Shown: positions 24,769 to 33,837, counted from the first letter of the stretch. The stretch is 64,000 nt of DNA from an uncultured Lachnospiraceae bacterium (GCA_910580195.1 CAJTWA010000016.1:1-64000); one strand, 5' to 3'. Notes: a model not told the origin generated them from the letters alone. Numbers and translations: made by a program.

Positions 24769-25911
24769 TTATACAGGGGTTCCCCTGTGGATGACTTGCT
24801 TTAAGGCAAGGTCTTTGTCCAGTATGGCAATGTTTGCATATTTTCCCGGCGCAAGGCTGCCATAGTCTTCACTGAGCCCAATTGCTTTTACCGGGTTTAA
24901 GGCTGCGCATTTTACCGCGCTTGCCAAAGGGATGCCCATGTCTTTTACTGCGGTCCGCACACAGTCCATTAAGTTTGTCACGGAGCCTGCAATGGTGCCG
25001 TCTGCAAGGGTAGCAAGGCTGCCCTTTACCGTCACGGCCTGCCCGCCCAGGTCATAGGTTCCATCTGCCATGCCGGCAGCCCTCATGCTGTCGCTGATTA
25101 AGATAATCTTATCGTCCCCGAACATTTTAAAGGTAGCGCGCACTACGGCAGGGTGGATGTGCACCCCGTCACAGATGAGCTCTGCCATGCAATGCTCGGT
25201 ATCTGCCGCTGCGCCGATTGGGCCGGGCGCCCGGTGGGTGAAGGGCGGCATGGCGTTGTACATATGGGTAAGCTGGGAAGCCCCAAGGGAAAATGCTTCC
25301 ATGGCGGTATCATAGCCGGCAGTGGTATGGGCCAAGGAAATATTGACGGAACCGCTGTTTTCCCGGATAAAATCCATGGCGCCTTCTGTTTCCGGCGCAA
25401 CTACCACAGTGCGGATTTTGCCGCCGGAAATCTCTTGGAGCCGCCGGAGCATTTCTGTGTCTGCTTGGTGGATGAAATCGCCGTTTTGCGCGCCTTTTTT
25501 GGCAAAGCTGATAAAGGGGCCTTCCATGTACAGCCCGCAGAAATCCGCCCCGTTTTCACAGGAAAACCCGTTTGCTGCCCGGCAGATGCCTGCAAGGACT
25601 TCCTCTGACATCGTCATGGTAGCCGGGGTGATGGAAGTCACGCCCTGCTTTAGCTCATATTCTGCAATCGTCCGGAAAGCCTCCGGCGTCCCGTCGCAGC
25701 AGTCGCTCCCCATGCAGCCGTGGAAATGGATGTCCGTAAGCCCGGGGATGACATACCCGCCTTCTGCATCAATGGCCTGTTCTTCCATGGGTGCGCTGTT
25801 ATATTCTTCTTCTGTTACAATCCTGTCATTGCACAGGTATACCGTGCCGGGGGAAAAGGAACCCTCCTCATGGAATACCTGCCCGTTGGCAATTTTATAT
25901 TTTACCGCCAT
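24769..25911 (-). CDS. nagA: N-acetylglucosamine-6-phosphate deacetylase
   Basis: Removes acetate from GlcNAc-6-P to give glucosamine-6-P. 380 residues of the amidohydrolase fold: GLTDIHFHGCMG metal motif, EGPFIS, SLAHTTAGYD, LTHMYNAMPPFTHRAPG, CDGVHIHP and the catalytic Asp in LISDSMRAAG. AAAGGCGGG precedes the ATG at 25911; an in-frame ATG 33 bases upstream lacks a site. It directly follows nagB with 14 bp between them, one operon. Confidence 0.95.
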   Translation of the reverse strand: MAVKYKIANGQVFHEEGSFSPGTVYLCNDRIVTEEEYNSAPMEEQAIDAEGGYVIPGLTDIHFHGCMGSDCCDGTPEAFRTIAEYELKQGVTSITPATMTMSEEVLAGICRAANGFSCENGADFCGLYMEGPFISFAKKGAQNGDFIHQADTEMLRRLQEISGGKIRTVVVAPETEGAMDFIRENSGSVNISLAHTTAGYDTAMEAFSLGASQLTHMYNAMPPFTHRAPGPIGAAADTEHCMAELICDGVHIHPAVVRATFKMFGDDKIILISDSMRAAGMADGTYDLGGQAVTVKGSLATLADGTIAGSVTNLMDCVRTAVKDMGIPLASAVKCAALNPVKAIGLSEDYGSLAPGKYANIAILDKDLALKQVIHRGTPV

Positions 25912-25925
25912 AAAAGCCCGCCTTT

Positions 25926-26663
25926 CTATATGGATTTTGGGCATTGGGACAGTGCAGCCTCATCTGCCACAAGGATGACATTTTTATGGAACTGCAGGAT
26001 GGATCCGGGCACCTGTGGGGTTACCGGGCCGAAAAATGCAGCGTTTACAGCAGCGGCCTTGTCCTCGCCGGACACTACCAATAAGATTTTGCGTGCAGCC
26101 ATAATGGTCTGGATGCCCATGGTGTATGCTTGGCGGGGCACGTCCTTTTCAGAAGCGAAAAACCGTGTGTTGGCTTGGATGGTGCGCTCGGACAATGTCA
26201 CGCAGTGGGTTTCTTTCTCGAAAGAGTCGCTGGGCTCGTTAAACCCAATGTGCCCGTTGTGCCCAATGCCCAGGAGCTGTAAGTCCACGCCGCCTACGGA
26301 ATGGATGGTTTCGTTGTACTTTTTGCATGCAGCATCGCTGTCAGCTTCGGTCCCGTCCGGCAGGAAGGTGCGTTCCTTGTTGATGTTCACCTTGCTGAAC
26401 AGGTGCTCGTTCATAAAGTAATAGTAGCTCTGGTCATTGTCCCGGGGAAGGCCTTTGTATTCGTCAAGGTTCACGGTTGTCACTTGGGAGAAATCCAAAT
26501 CCCCTTGGTTATACCATTCTACAAGGTTCTTATAAGTGCCGATGGGGCTGGAGCCTGTAGCAAGCCCTAATACGCAGTTTGGTTTCAAGGTAACCTGTGA
26601 AGCGATGATGCTGGCAGCCTTGCGGCTCATTTCATTGTAGTCTTTTGCTTTGTAAATCCTCAT
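25926..26663 (-). CDS. nagB: Glucosamine-6-phosphate deaminase
   Basis: Converts glucosamine-6-P to fructose-6-P and ammonia, the last step of amino sugar catabolism. 245 residues with LGLATGSSPIGTYKNLV, TVNLDEYKGLP (catalytic Asp), LLGIGHNGHIGFNEP (His/Glu pair) and a C-terminal ISGEDKA-like segment (VSGEDKAAAVN). GGAGG precedes the ATG at 26663. First gene of the minus-strand operon, divergent from the sugar ABC transporter. Confidence 0.96.
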   Translation of the reverse strand: MRIYKAKDYNEMSRKAASIIASQVTLKPNCVLGLATGSSPIGTYKNLVEWYNQGDLDFSQVTTVNLDEYKGLPRDNDQSYYYFMNEHLFSKVNINKERTFLPDGTEADSDAACKKYNETIHSVGGVDLQLLGIGHNGHIGFNEPSDSFEKETHCVTLSERTIQANTRFFASEKDVPRQAYTMGIQTIMAARKILLVVSGEDKAAAVNAAFFGPVTPQVPGSILQFHKNVILVADEAALSQCPKSI

Positions 26664-26769
26664 AAATAACCTCCACATTAATTTTCTTTATAGTTTGCAA
26701 CTAACTGCACATGGATTATACCACATTTCTAAAAAAAGTTCAACAATTTTCACAAATAAATGTTAAGAA

Positions 26770-26804
26770 TTTTCATTTGAAAAATAAAATGAAAAAATTT
26801 TTCA
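26770..26804. promoter_or_regulatory. Candidate RpiR operators between divergent nag and nan operons
   Basis: Two dyads stand in the nagB-ABC intergenic space: TTTTCA-TT-TGAAAA (26770-26783) and TGAAAAA-A-TTTTTCA (26790-26804). TGAAA/TTTCA inverted repeats are the kind of site reported for RpiR-family regulators. The second ends eight bases before the -35 of the plus-strand promoter. Confidence 0.5.
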
Positions 26805-26812
26805 AAAATCTA

Positions 26813-26841
26813 TTGACAAATGTTTTGGTGAACTATATTAT
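26813..26841 (+). promoter_or_regulatory. Promoter of the sialic acid uptake operon
   Basis: TTGACA (26813-26818), a 17-bp spacer and TATTAT (26836-26841), 70 bp before the solute-binding protein gene. Confidence 0.8.
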
Positions 26842-26910
26842 AAAAATCACAAAATACATACATGTGCCGTTGGGACGGCAAACACCATGTAGGAAAAAGG
26901 AGGATAAACT

Positions 26911-28308
26911 ATGAAGTACCGTAAAATCTTGGCAATGGCATTAAGCTGTGTCATGGCGTTCTCACTGGCTGCCTGCGGCAGCGGGAATGGGGGCAACGAC
27001 AAGAAGGAAGACACCCAGACGGAAGACAACAAGGCCGATGATACCAAAGCCGATGACGGCGAAGACGCAAATGCCGGCGATGACGCGGAAGAGGAAGACG
27101 GCGGGGCATCTTCTTCCGGTTCCACAGACATTACCCTGTGGACTTACCCAATCGGGAACTGGGGGGATTCCGCTACGGTGGATGGGCTGATTGCAAGCTT
27201 TAACGAAGCCCACCCGGAAATCAATGTAACGGTTGAGTATTTGGACTATACCAACGGTGACGACCAGATTAACACCGCAATTGAAGGCGGGAAAGCGCCA
27301 GACCTTGTAATGGAAGGGCCGGAGCGCTTGGTTGCAAACTGGGGCGCAAAGGGGCTGATGGTAGACCTTTCCGACCTGTGGACAGATGAAGCAAAAAGCA
27401 CGATTTATGAATCCGTGGAAAACGCATGCAAGAACAGCGAAGGCGTATATTATGAATACCCGCTGTGCATGACAGCCCACACCATGGCAATCAACAAAGA
27501 CGTATTTGAGAAAGCTGACGCACTCCAGTACTTAGATGCTGAAAAGGGCACATGGACTACCGAAGGGTTCCAGAAGGCAGTAGAGGCAGTCGTAGCTTCC
27601 GGGCAGGCACAGGCAGGTGCAGTATTCTGCGGCGGCCAAGGCGGCGACCAAGGGACACGCGCACTGATTAACAACCTGTATGGCGGCACATTCACCAACC
27701 CGGAACATACAGAGTATACGGCAAACAGCGATGAGAACGTGAAGGCTTTGGAACTGTTAAAGGGCATGGAAGGCATCAACTTTGACGCATCCATCCAAGG
27801 CGGCGACGAAGTAAACCTGTTCTGCAACGGCACTTTGGCAATGGCATTCTGCTGGAACGTATCCCAAGAGAAGAACAATGCAGAAAACCTTGCATTTGAC
27901 GTACTGCCCATGGCATTCCCAACAGAAAGCGGCGACCCGCAGCTTTGCGGCGGCATCTGGGGCTTCGGCATTTTTGACAATGGCGATGCAGCAAGGATTG
28001 ACGCAGCTAAGACCTTTATCGACTTCATGGCAAATGACGAAACACAGGTAGTGGAAAGCGTAAAAGCATCCAGCTACTGGCCGGTAAAAGATTTAGGCAA
28101 CATCTATGAAGGCGACGATTTGATGACAGAGTACTCCAAATTCATCCCATTTATGGGCGACTACTATCAGGTAGTAGGCGGATGGGCAGAAGCGCGTACC
28201 GCATGGTGGAATATGCTCCAGCAGATTGGCACCGGCGCAGAAGTGAAAACTGCAGTTGAGGAGTTTGTGAACACAGCAAACGCAGCAGCAGCCGCAGCAG
28301 CAAATTAG
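26911..28308 (+). CDS. Carbohydrate ABC transporter substrate-binding lipoprotein
   Basis: An extracellular lipid-anchored binding protein (465 residues). The lipobox is LAAC at about residue 23 (AFSLAACGSGNG). An acidic spacer follows, then the family 1 solute-binding fold with ITLWTYPIGNWGDS, NEAHPEINVTVEYLDY and LWGFGIFDNG-like strands. AAGGAGG precedes the ATG. It is followed by two permease genes and sialic acid catabolic genes, so free sialic acid or a derivative is the probable ligand; this comes from context, not from the binding site. Confidence 0.92.
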   Translation: MKYRKILAMALSCVMAFSLAACGSGNGGNDKKEDTQTEDNKADDTKADDGEDANAGDDAEEEDGGASSSGSTDITLWTYPIGNWGDSATVDGLIASFNEAHPEINVTVEYLDYTNGDDQINTAIEGGKAPDLVMEGPERLVANWGAKGLMVDLSDLWTDEAKSTIYESVENACKNSEGVYYEYPLCMTAHTMAINKDVFEKADALQYLDAEKGTWTTEGFQKAVEAVVASGQAQAGAVFCGGQGGDQGTRALINNLYGGTFTNPEHTEYTANSDENVKALELLKGMEGINFDASIQGGDEVNLFCNGTLAMAFCWNVSQEKNNAENLAFDVLPMAFPTESGDPQLCGGIWGFGIFDNGDAARIDAAKTFIDFMANDETQVVESVKASSYWPVKDLGNIYEGDDLMTEYSKFIPFMGDYYQVVGGWAEARTAWWNMLQQIGTGAEVKTAVEEFVNTANAAAAAAAN

Positions 28309-28345
28309 GAAGCAGTGCAGGTAATATCATAAGCATTGGAACTTG

Positions 28346-28384
28346 CGCCCCTTCCCGAGTAATATCTACGGGAAGGGGCGTTTT
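28346..28384 (+). terminator. Intra-operon attenuator after binding-protein gene
   Basis: CGCCCCTTCCCG (28346-28357) and CGGGAAGGGGCG (28369-28380) form a perfect 12-bp stem followed by TTTT. Placed between the binding protein and permease genes, it probably gives excess binding protein over permeases, a common arrangement. Confidence 0.85.
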
Positions 28385-28428
28385 ATGGGCACGGATAATG
28401 AAAAAAGGATGGAAAAGGGGGAAATCTT

Positions 28429-29325
28429 ATGAATAAAAAGAATCCCATGAGCAGGGCGTTGGTACGCCGCGAAACAATTGCAGGATATGCTTTTATGGTC
28501 CCAAGCTTGATTTTCTTTTTGGGGTTTGTAATCTATCCCATGGTGCAATGCGTCATCACCAGTTTCTTTGATTCAACCATGAACCGTGATGATATTTTTA
28601 TTGGCCTTGCCAATTATACGGAATTATTCCAAGACCCAATTTTTCTAGGGGCGCTGAAAAATACGGTGATTATCGTGATTGTTTCCGTCCCGGTCACATG
28701 CATCTTTTCCCTTTGGGTAAGTTCTGTGATTTATGACTTGAAAGGGCCTTTGTGCTCTGCATTCAGGTGTATTTTCTACCTGCCGGTGGTAACAGGCTCC
28801 GTTGCAGTTACGGTAGTATGGAAATGGATGTTCAACAATTATTATGGTATTTTTAACTATGTGGGGACCAGCACAGGGATACTCAAGCAGAATATCAACT
28901 GGCTGGGGGATGAAAGGTTTGCCCTTGGGTGCATTATCTTAATCCTGATTACGACTTCCGTAGGCCAGCCCATCGTGCTGTATGTGTCCGCCTTAAACAA
29001 CGTGGACCAGTCCTTGGTAGAAGCAGCGGAAGTGGACGGCGCAACCAAGATGCAGTGCTTCTGGAAAATCAAATGGCCGCAGATTATGCCGACCACGCTG
29101 TACATACTGGTAATTACGACAATCAACAGTTTCCAGTGTTTCGCCCTGATCCAGCTTCTGACAAGCGGCGGCCCGAACCACAGCACCGACACGATTATGT
29201 ACTATATTTACTATAACGCATTTAAGCTGTACCGTTACGGCTATGGGAATGCCATGGGCGTAATCCTTGCAATCATTATTGCAGTGCTTTCTGCAGTGCA
29301 GTTTAAGATGGCCAAGACAGATTAA
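28429..29325 (+). CDS. Sugar ABC transporter permease (MalF-like)
   Basis: One of the two membrane subunits, 298 residues, about six helices (AGYAFMVPSLIFFLGFVIYP first). The EAA motif, which docks the ATPase, is EAAEVDGATKMQCFWKIKWP. GGGG-rich AAAAGGGGG precedes the ATG. Its partner permease starts 18 bp downstream. No ATPase gene is present in the window, so a shared MsmX-type ATPase is expected. Confidence 0.93.
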   Translation: MNKKNPMSRALVRRETIAGYAFMVPSLIFFLGFVIYPMVQCVITSFFDSTMNRDDIFIGLANYTELFQDPIFLGALKNTVIIVIVSVPVTCIFSLWVSSVIYDLKGPLCSAFRCIFYLPVVTGSVAVTVVWKWMFNNYYGIFNYVGTSTGILKQNINWLGDERFALGCIILILITTSVGQPIVLYVSALNNVDQSLVEAAEVDGATKMQCFWKIKWPQIMPTTLYILVITTINSFQCFALIQLLTSGGPNHSTDTIMYYIYYNAFKLYRYGYGNAMGVILAIIIAVLSAVQFKMAKTD

Positions 29326-29343
29326 GGAAGGAGGAAGCATTTT

Positions 29344-30252
29344 ATGGATAACAAAACAGGCGTGAACCGTTCAAATGTGTATAAAATTATATCTGTGGCA
29401 GCGATTGGCATTGTAGCATTTACCTTTGCATTTCCTCTCTACTGGATTATCACAGGCTCCTTTAAGACGGCTACGGCCATCAATGCGACGACGCCCCAGT
29501 GGTTCCCTTCCGAATGGGTGATGGATAACTACGGAAAGCTGTTCAGCAGGCAGGTAGCGCCCCTCTGGGAAATCCATGTGCCTTTTACGGACGTGTCCTT
29601 TGCAGGGCCGGAAATGCCGGCAGCCATGCGCTGGCTGGTGAATACGGTCTTCATGGCCGTTGCGTCCATGATACTGACCTGCATCACCTCCGCAATGGCA
29701 GGGTATGCGCTGGCTAAGAAACGCTTTATCGGGCGTACCGTAGTATTTACCTTGATTGTCTGCGCAATGGCATTGCCGAAGCAGGTAATCTTAATCCCAT
29801 TGCTGCGTGAAATGTCCTCCCTGAACCTTTACAATACTATCTGGGCAGTTATTTTCCCAATCGTAGGGTGGCCCTTTGGCGTATTCCTGATGAAGCAGTT
29901 CGCAGAAGGGATCCCGGGCGAAATGATGGAGGCGGCAAGGATTGACGGGGCCGGCGAGTGGAAGACCTTCTACACCATTGCGCTCCCCCTGATTAAGCCG
30001 GGGATCGGCGCGCTGGCAATTTTTACCTTCATCAATTCATGGAACGATTACTTTATGCAGTTAATCATGTTAAGCAGCACCGACACCTTGACAATCTCCC
30101 TTGGTATTGCGAAACTGCAGGCAGAAAATGCGACGGATTTCGGCTTGATTATGGCAGGCGCGGCGCTTGCGTCCATACCGATTATCATTATTTTCCTGAT
30201 GTTCCAGAAATACTTTACAAAGGGAATTACCATGGGTGCAGTCAAAGGTTAA
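29344..30252 (+). CDS. Sugar ABC transporter permease (MalG-like)
   Basis: The second membrane subunit, 302 residues, with helices starting IVAFTFAFPLYWIITGSFK, the EAA motif EAARIDGAGEWKTFYTIALP and C-terminal FTKGITMGAVKG, standard for COG0395 permeases. AAGGAGG lies before the ATG. It is co-transcribed with the binding protein and the first permease, and followed 21 bp later by the yhcH-like gene. Confidence 0.93.
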   Translation: MDNKTGVNRSNVYKIISVAAIGIVAFTFAFPLYWIITGSFKTATAINATTPQWFPSEWVMDNYGKLFSRQVAPLWEIHVPFTDVSFAGPEMPAAMRWLVNTVFMAVASMILTCITSAMAGYALAKKRFIGRTVVFTLIVCAMALPKQVILIPLLREMSSLNLYNTIWAVIFPIVGWPFGVFLMKQFAEGIPGEMMEAARIDGAGEWKTFYTIALPLIKPGIGALAIFTFINSWNDYFMQLIMLSSTDTLTISLGIAKLQAENATDFGLIMAGAALASIPIIIIFLMFQKYFTKGITMGAVKG

Positions 30253-30273
30253 AGGCCACGGGGAGGTGAGGGA

Positions 30274-30729
30274 ATGATTTTTACAGAGATTGGCAGCCTT
30301 GGGAACTACAGGGGGCTAGGGAAATACTTGGACATAGCCATAGATTATCTGTTAAGCCACCCTCTGGAAAACATTCAGGCAGGGCATTATGGGATTGACG
30401 GGAAAAATGTATACCTGAATGTATTTGACTATCAGACCGTTTTGGAGGAGGACGCTTTCTTTGAAGCCCATGAGCGGTATGCGGATTTCCATATGGCAGT
30501 TGCCGGGGAGGAAATCGTGGGGGTTTCAGATATCAAAAAAGTCACGGTAAAGTCGTTGGACAAAGAAGCAGACCTTATGGAAGTGGAAGGGGCGGTGGAG
30601 CACTATATGAAGCTCACCCCCGGGAAGGTGCTGGTTACCATGCCGGATGATGCCCACCGGGTAAAAATCGCGGCAGGAAACCCAGCGCCAGTCAGGAAAG
30701 CAGTAGTAAAAGTGTATTTGGGGCAATAG
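30274..30729 (+). CDS. YhcH/YjgK/YiaL family protein (NanQ-like anomerase)
   Basis: A 151-residue beta-barrel protein of the YhcH family, whose E. coli member NanQ speeds up mutarotation of N-acetylneuraminate. Motifs: LENIQAGHYGIDGKNVYLNVFDYQT, FEAHERYADFHM (metal-binding Glu/His region) and PDDAHRVKIA. GGAGGTGA precedes the ATG. Its place between transporter and lyase genes fits preparation of the imported sialic acid for cleavage. Confidence 0.88.
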   Translation: MIFTEIGSLGNYRGLGKYLDIAIDYLLSHPLENIQAGHYGIDGKNVYLNVFDYQTVLEEDAFFEAHERYADFHMAVAGEEIVGVSDIKKVTVKSLDKEADLMEVEGAVEHYMKLTPGKVLVTMPDDAHRVKIAAGNPAPVRKAVVKVYLGQ

Positions 30730-30806
30730 TAGCGATTGGACAGTGATTTGGGGGCTTGCCTGCCCAAGCTGGCGCAGGCGTGCGGGCCCAGAAGGGTGAG
30801 GAAAGG

Positions 30807-31724
30807 ATGAAACAGATCGAAAAATATCAGGGAATTATCCCAGCATTTTATGCATGTTATGACGGGCAGGGGGAAGTAGATGGGAAAAAAGTAGAACTCC
30901 TGACAGAATATATGGTGAAAAAGGGCGTAAAGGGCGTCTATGTGGGAGGCTCTTCCGGGGAATGTATTTACCAGACGGTAGCAGACCGGAAACTGACCCT
31001 CGAGCATGTGATGAAGGCAGCGGAAGGGAAACTGACCGTGATTGCCCATGTTGCCTGCAACAATACGGCAGAGAGCCGGGAGCTTGCAGCCCATGCAGAG
31101 AGCCTTGGGGTGGACGCCATTGCGGCAATCCCGCCCATTTATTTCCATTTGCCGGAGTATGCCATTGCAGAGTACTGGAATGACATTTCCGACGCAGCGC
31201 CGGGCACGGATTTCATCATTTATAATATTCCGCAGCTTGCAGGGGTAGCGCTTACCATGCCGTTGTTCCGGGAAATGGTGAAGAACCCGCGGGTGGCAGC
31301 GGTGAAAAACAGCTCCATGCCCACGCAGGACATCCAAATGTTCAAGGCAGAAGGCGGGGAAGGGTTCGTCGTATTCAACGGCCCTGACGAGCAGCTTGTT
31401 TCCGGGCTTGCCATGGGCGCAGACGGCGGCATTGGCGGGACCTATGGGGCGATGCCGGAGCTTTATTTAAAAATTGAGGAACTGATGAAGGCCGGGAAGG
31501 TAGCACAGGCCCAGAAGGTGCAGTATGCCGCAAATGAGGTTATTTATGCAATGTGCGCCTGCCACGGGAATATGTACGGCGTCATCAAGGCCATCCTGAA
31601 AATCCGGGAAGGCTTAGACCTTGGGGGCGTAAGGAAACCCCTCCCGTCCTTAGTGCCGGAGGATATGGCGCAGATAGAAAAATGCGCAGCCATGATTGAC
31701 AAGGCGATAAAAGAATTTTGTTAG
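30807..31724 (+). CDS. nanA: N-acetylneuraminate lyase
   Basis: A Schiff-base aldolase of the DapA/NanA family (305 residues) that splits Neu5Ac to ManNAc and pyruvate. Visible: GGSSGE carboxylate-binding motif (VYVGGSSGECIYQT), catalytic Tyr139 (IIYNIPQ) and Schiff-base Lys167 (AAVKNSS), at the positions known for NanA (137/165 in E. coli). GAGGAAAGG precedes the ATG at 30807; 17 upstream in-frame residues lack a site. The neighbouring nanE, YhcH and transporter genes support lyase over dihydrodipicolinate synthase. Confidence 0.93.
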   Translation: MKQIEKYQGIIPAFYACYDGQGEVDGKKVELLTEYMVKKGVKGVYVGGSSGECIYQTVADRKLTLEHVMKAAEGKLTVIAHVACNNTAESRELAAHAESLGVDAIAAIPPIYFHLPEYAIAEYWNDISDAAPGTDFIIYNIPQLAGVALTMPLFREMVKNPRVAAVKNSSMPTQDIQMFKAEGGEGFVVFNGPDEQLVSGLAMGADGGIGGTYGAMPELYLKIEELMKAGKVAQAQKVQYAANEVIYAMCACHGNMYGVIKAILKIREGLDLGGVRKPLPSLVPEDMAQIEKCAAMIDKAIKEFC

Positions 31725-31799
31725 CAACCATTCCACCAATGCAGGGGCAGTACCAGCTTCCCCGCATTGGTGGAAACCATGTTCAGAAGGAGGACAGCC

Positions 31800-32498
31800 A
31801 TGAAGAAAGAAGAAATTTTTGAGAAGATAAAAGGCAAAGTCATCGTATCCTGCCAAGCAGTGCCGGGGGAACCTCTCTACGTGGAAGAAAAATCCATTAT
31901 GTACCTGATGGCCCGGGCAGCAAAGCAGGCAGGGACCCCGGCAATCCGCACCAGCAGCATCCGGGACGTCATTGCCATCAAGGAAGAAACCGGGCTCCCA
32001 GTCATCGGCCTTGTGAAAATCCAGTATGACGGCTTTGAAAGCTACATCACCCCTACCATGAAGGAAGTGGACGATTTGGTAGCGGCAGGTTCAGACGTAA
32101 TTGCCTTAGACTGCACGCAGCAGAAGCGCGGGGATGGGAAGACCGTCAGCCAGTTCATCACGGAAGTCCGTGAAAAATACCCGGAGGCTGTCCTGATGGC
32201 AGACATTTCCACCTATGAGGAAGGCGTGAATGCATGGAAGCTGGGCATGGACATCGTAGGGACTACCATGAGCGGCTATACCAGCTATACCCCTAAGCTG
32301 GACGGCCCGGATTATGAGCTGGTAAGGAAACTGTCCGCAGAGCTTACGGTCCCAGTCATCGGGGAAGGCAGGGTCCACAGCCCAGAACAAGCCGTAGAAA
32401 TGCTAGAGGCAGGGGCGTTTGCAGTGGTGGTAGGCGGCGCCATTACAAGGCCGTTAGAAATTGCGCAGCGTTTCATCAAGGCAGTGGAAGGCAGGTAA
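31800..32498 (+). CDS. nanE: N-acetylmannosamine-6-phosphate 2-epimerase
   Basis: Converts ManNAc-6-P to GlcNAc-6-P, linking sialic acid to the nagAB route. 232 residues of TIM-barrel fold: KGKVIVSCQAVPGEPLY, ALDCTQQKRGDGKT, LMADISTYEEG, TTMSGYTSY and VIGEGRVHSPEQA, all typical of NanE. AGAAGGAGG sits before the ATG at 31800. It follows nanA by 75 bp. Confidence 0.96.
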   Translation: MKKEEIFEKIKGKVIVSCQAVPGEPLYVEEKSIMYLMARAAKQAGTPAIRTSSIRDVIAIKEETGLPVIGLVKIQYDGFESYITPTMKEVDDLVAAGSDVIALDCTQQKRGDGKTVSQFITEVREKYPEAVLMADISTYEEGVNAWKLGMDIVGTTMSGYTSYTPKLDGPDYELVRKLSAELTVPVIGEGRVHSPEQAVEMLEAGAFAVVVGGAITRPLEIAQRFIKAVEGR

Positions 32499-32501
32499 GC
32501 C

Positions 32502-33149
32502 ATGAAAAAGCATATCATCTGTTTTGGGGATTCCAACACCCACGGGTACTGCGCCATGACAAACGGCCGTTTCAGCGAGGAAGAGCGGTGGACCTGCCTC
32601 CTCCAGAAGAAGCTGGGGGAGGATTACCTCATTCTTGAGGAAGGCTTAAGCGGCCGTACCACATGCTTCACAGACCCCATCCATGAGGGGCTTTGCGGCT
32701 TGGATTACATTTATCCCTGCCTGATGAGCCATGAGCCGGTGGACCTTTTGGTAATCATGCTAGGCACCAATGACACCAAGGAACGGTTCGGCTCCTCAGC
32801 CGCCTGCATTGCCCTTGGCATGAAACGCCTTGTGGAAAAGGCCATCGCCACCAAGGACTGCTGGCGGGACGGCAAGGCAAATATCCTGATTGTAACGCCC
32901 CAGAATATCGCCCCAGAATACGAGGGCACGGAGGTGGGCTGCACCATGGGCAGGGGCTGCGCAGAAAAATCGGAGCTCTTGGCCGAAGAATTCCGCAAGG
33001 TTGCAGAGCTTGTGGGCTGCCATTATCTGGACGGGAATAAAGTAGTTTCGGCAAAGCCCAACAGCATCGACTACATGCACCTGACCGGGGAAGGCCACCG
33101 GCAGCTTGCGGATGCGCTGGAGGGGGAAATCCGCAGGCTCCTGGGCTGA
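32502..33149 (+). CDS. SGNH/GDSL esterase, probable sialate O-acetylesterase role
   Basis: A 215-residue hydrolase with all four SGNH blocks: FGDSNTHG (nucleophile Ser), Gly in EGLSGRTT, LGTNDTKERF (Asn) and the Asp/His pair in DYMHLTGEGH. No signal peptide, so cytosolic. It starts 3 bp after nanE. In sialic acid operons such esterases remove O-acetyl groups so the lyase can act; this substrate is inferred from position. Confidence 0.88.
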   Translation: MKKHIICFGDSNTHGYCAMTNGRFSEEERWTCLLQKKLGEDYLILEEGLSGRTTCFTDPIHEGLCGLDYIYPCLMSHEPVDLLVIMLGTNDTKERFGSSAACIALGMKRLVEKAIATKDCWRDGKANILIVTPQNIAPEYEGTEVGCTMGRGCAEKSELLAEEFRKVAELVGCHYLDGNKVVSAKPNSIDYMHLTGEGHRQLADALEGEIRRLLG

Positions 33150-33164
33150 TTTTTTGATAAGGTA

Positions 33165-33193
33165 TTGCAGGCATTGGCTTTTTCTGGTAGGAT
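33165..33193 (+). promoter_or_regulatory. Probable promoter of tautomerase gene
   Basis: TTGCAG (33165-33170), a 17-bp spacer and TAGGAT (33188-33193), 78 bp before the gene. Confidence 0.45.
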
Positions 33194-33270
33194 AACAGTT
33201 AAGGGTTTTAAAGAGGGCCGCAGCGCCCTTTGCATCCCTTAAGAATAAGCGAAAGGTAAGGAGAAGGGTT

Positions 33271-33615
33271 ATGCCATTTATCAATTCAAGGGTAAGCGTG
33301 CCAATGTCTGGGGAACAGAAAACATCTGTCAAGGAGAAGCTTGGGCAGGCCATTTCCATAATCCCCGGCAAGTCTGAGGATTGGCTGATGGTCGAGTTTG
33401 CAGATAACTGCGACTTGTATTTCCAAGGGGATGGCGGGCAGCCTGCAGCATTTGTGGAAGTGAAGGTTTTCGGCAGTTTTTCCGACGAAGCCGCTGAAAA
33501 ACTTACCGAGGCAGTATGCAGCCTGTATGAACAGGAACTGCAGATCCCGAAAGGGCGCATTTATGTGAAATATGAGGAAGTCAGCAAATGGGGATGGAAT
33601 GGCAGGAATTTCTAG
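33271..33615 (+). CDS. MIF-like tautomerase family protein
   Basis: A 114-residue protein of the macrophage-migration-inhibitory-factor/phenylpyruvate tautomerase fold. After removal of Met the catalytic Pro is first (M-PFINSRVSV). The end, YVKYEEVSKWGWNGRNF, matches the WGWNG terminal motif of MIF proteins. Bacterial members tautomerise phenylpyruvate-like keto acids; the real substrate here is unknown. AAGGAGAAGG precedes the ATG. Confidence 0.88.
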   Translation: MPFINSRVSVPMSGEQKTSVKEKLGQAISIIPGKSEDWLMVEFADNCDLYFQGDGGQPAAFVEVKVFGSFSDEAAEKLTEAVCSLYEQELQIPKGRIYVKYEEVSKWGWNGRNF

Positions 33616-33666
33616 CCTTCCAAAATGCTAGGCTCAGAAAAGGATGAAAAGGCAAAAATAGCCGGC

Positions 33667-33710
33667 TGTAAAAAGGTGGCGTTCCTGTCCGTTAGCAGGA
33701 ACGCCACCTT
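33667..33710 (-). terminator. Terminator for the minus-strand AraC gene
   Basis: A perfect 15-bp stem (AAGGTGGCGTTCCTG at 33673-33687, complement at 33696-33710). On the minus strand it is followed by TTTTT, so it ends the AraC transcript; it may also slow the plus-strand tautomerase transcript. Confidence 0.7.
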
Positions 33711-33718
33711 GGCATATT

Positions 33719-33836
33719 TTCCATGCAATGGCGGCCGCATTGCCCTGCCTTCGTCTGCAAGGGAACCCGCATGGCATATCTTCCATGCAATGGCGGCCGC
33801 ATTGCCCTGCTTCCGTCTGCAAGGGGATCCGCATGG
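33719..33836. repeat. 62-bp tandem repeat downstream of AraC gene
   Basis: Two near-identical copies beginning TTCCATGCAATGGCGGCCGC start at 33719 and 33781, just past the stop of the minus-strand AraC gene. Confidence 0.88.
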
Positions 33837-33837
33837 T

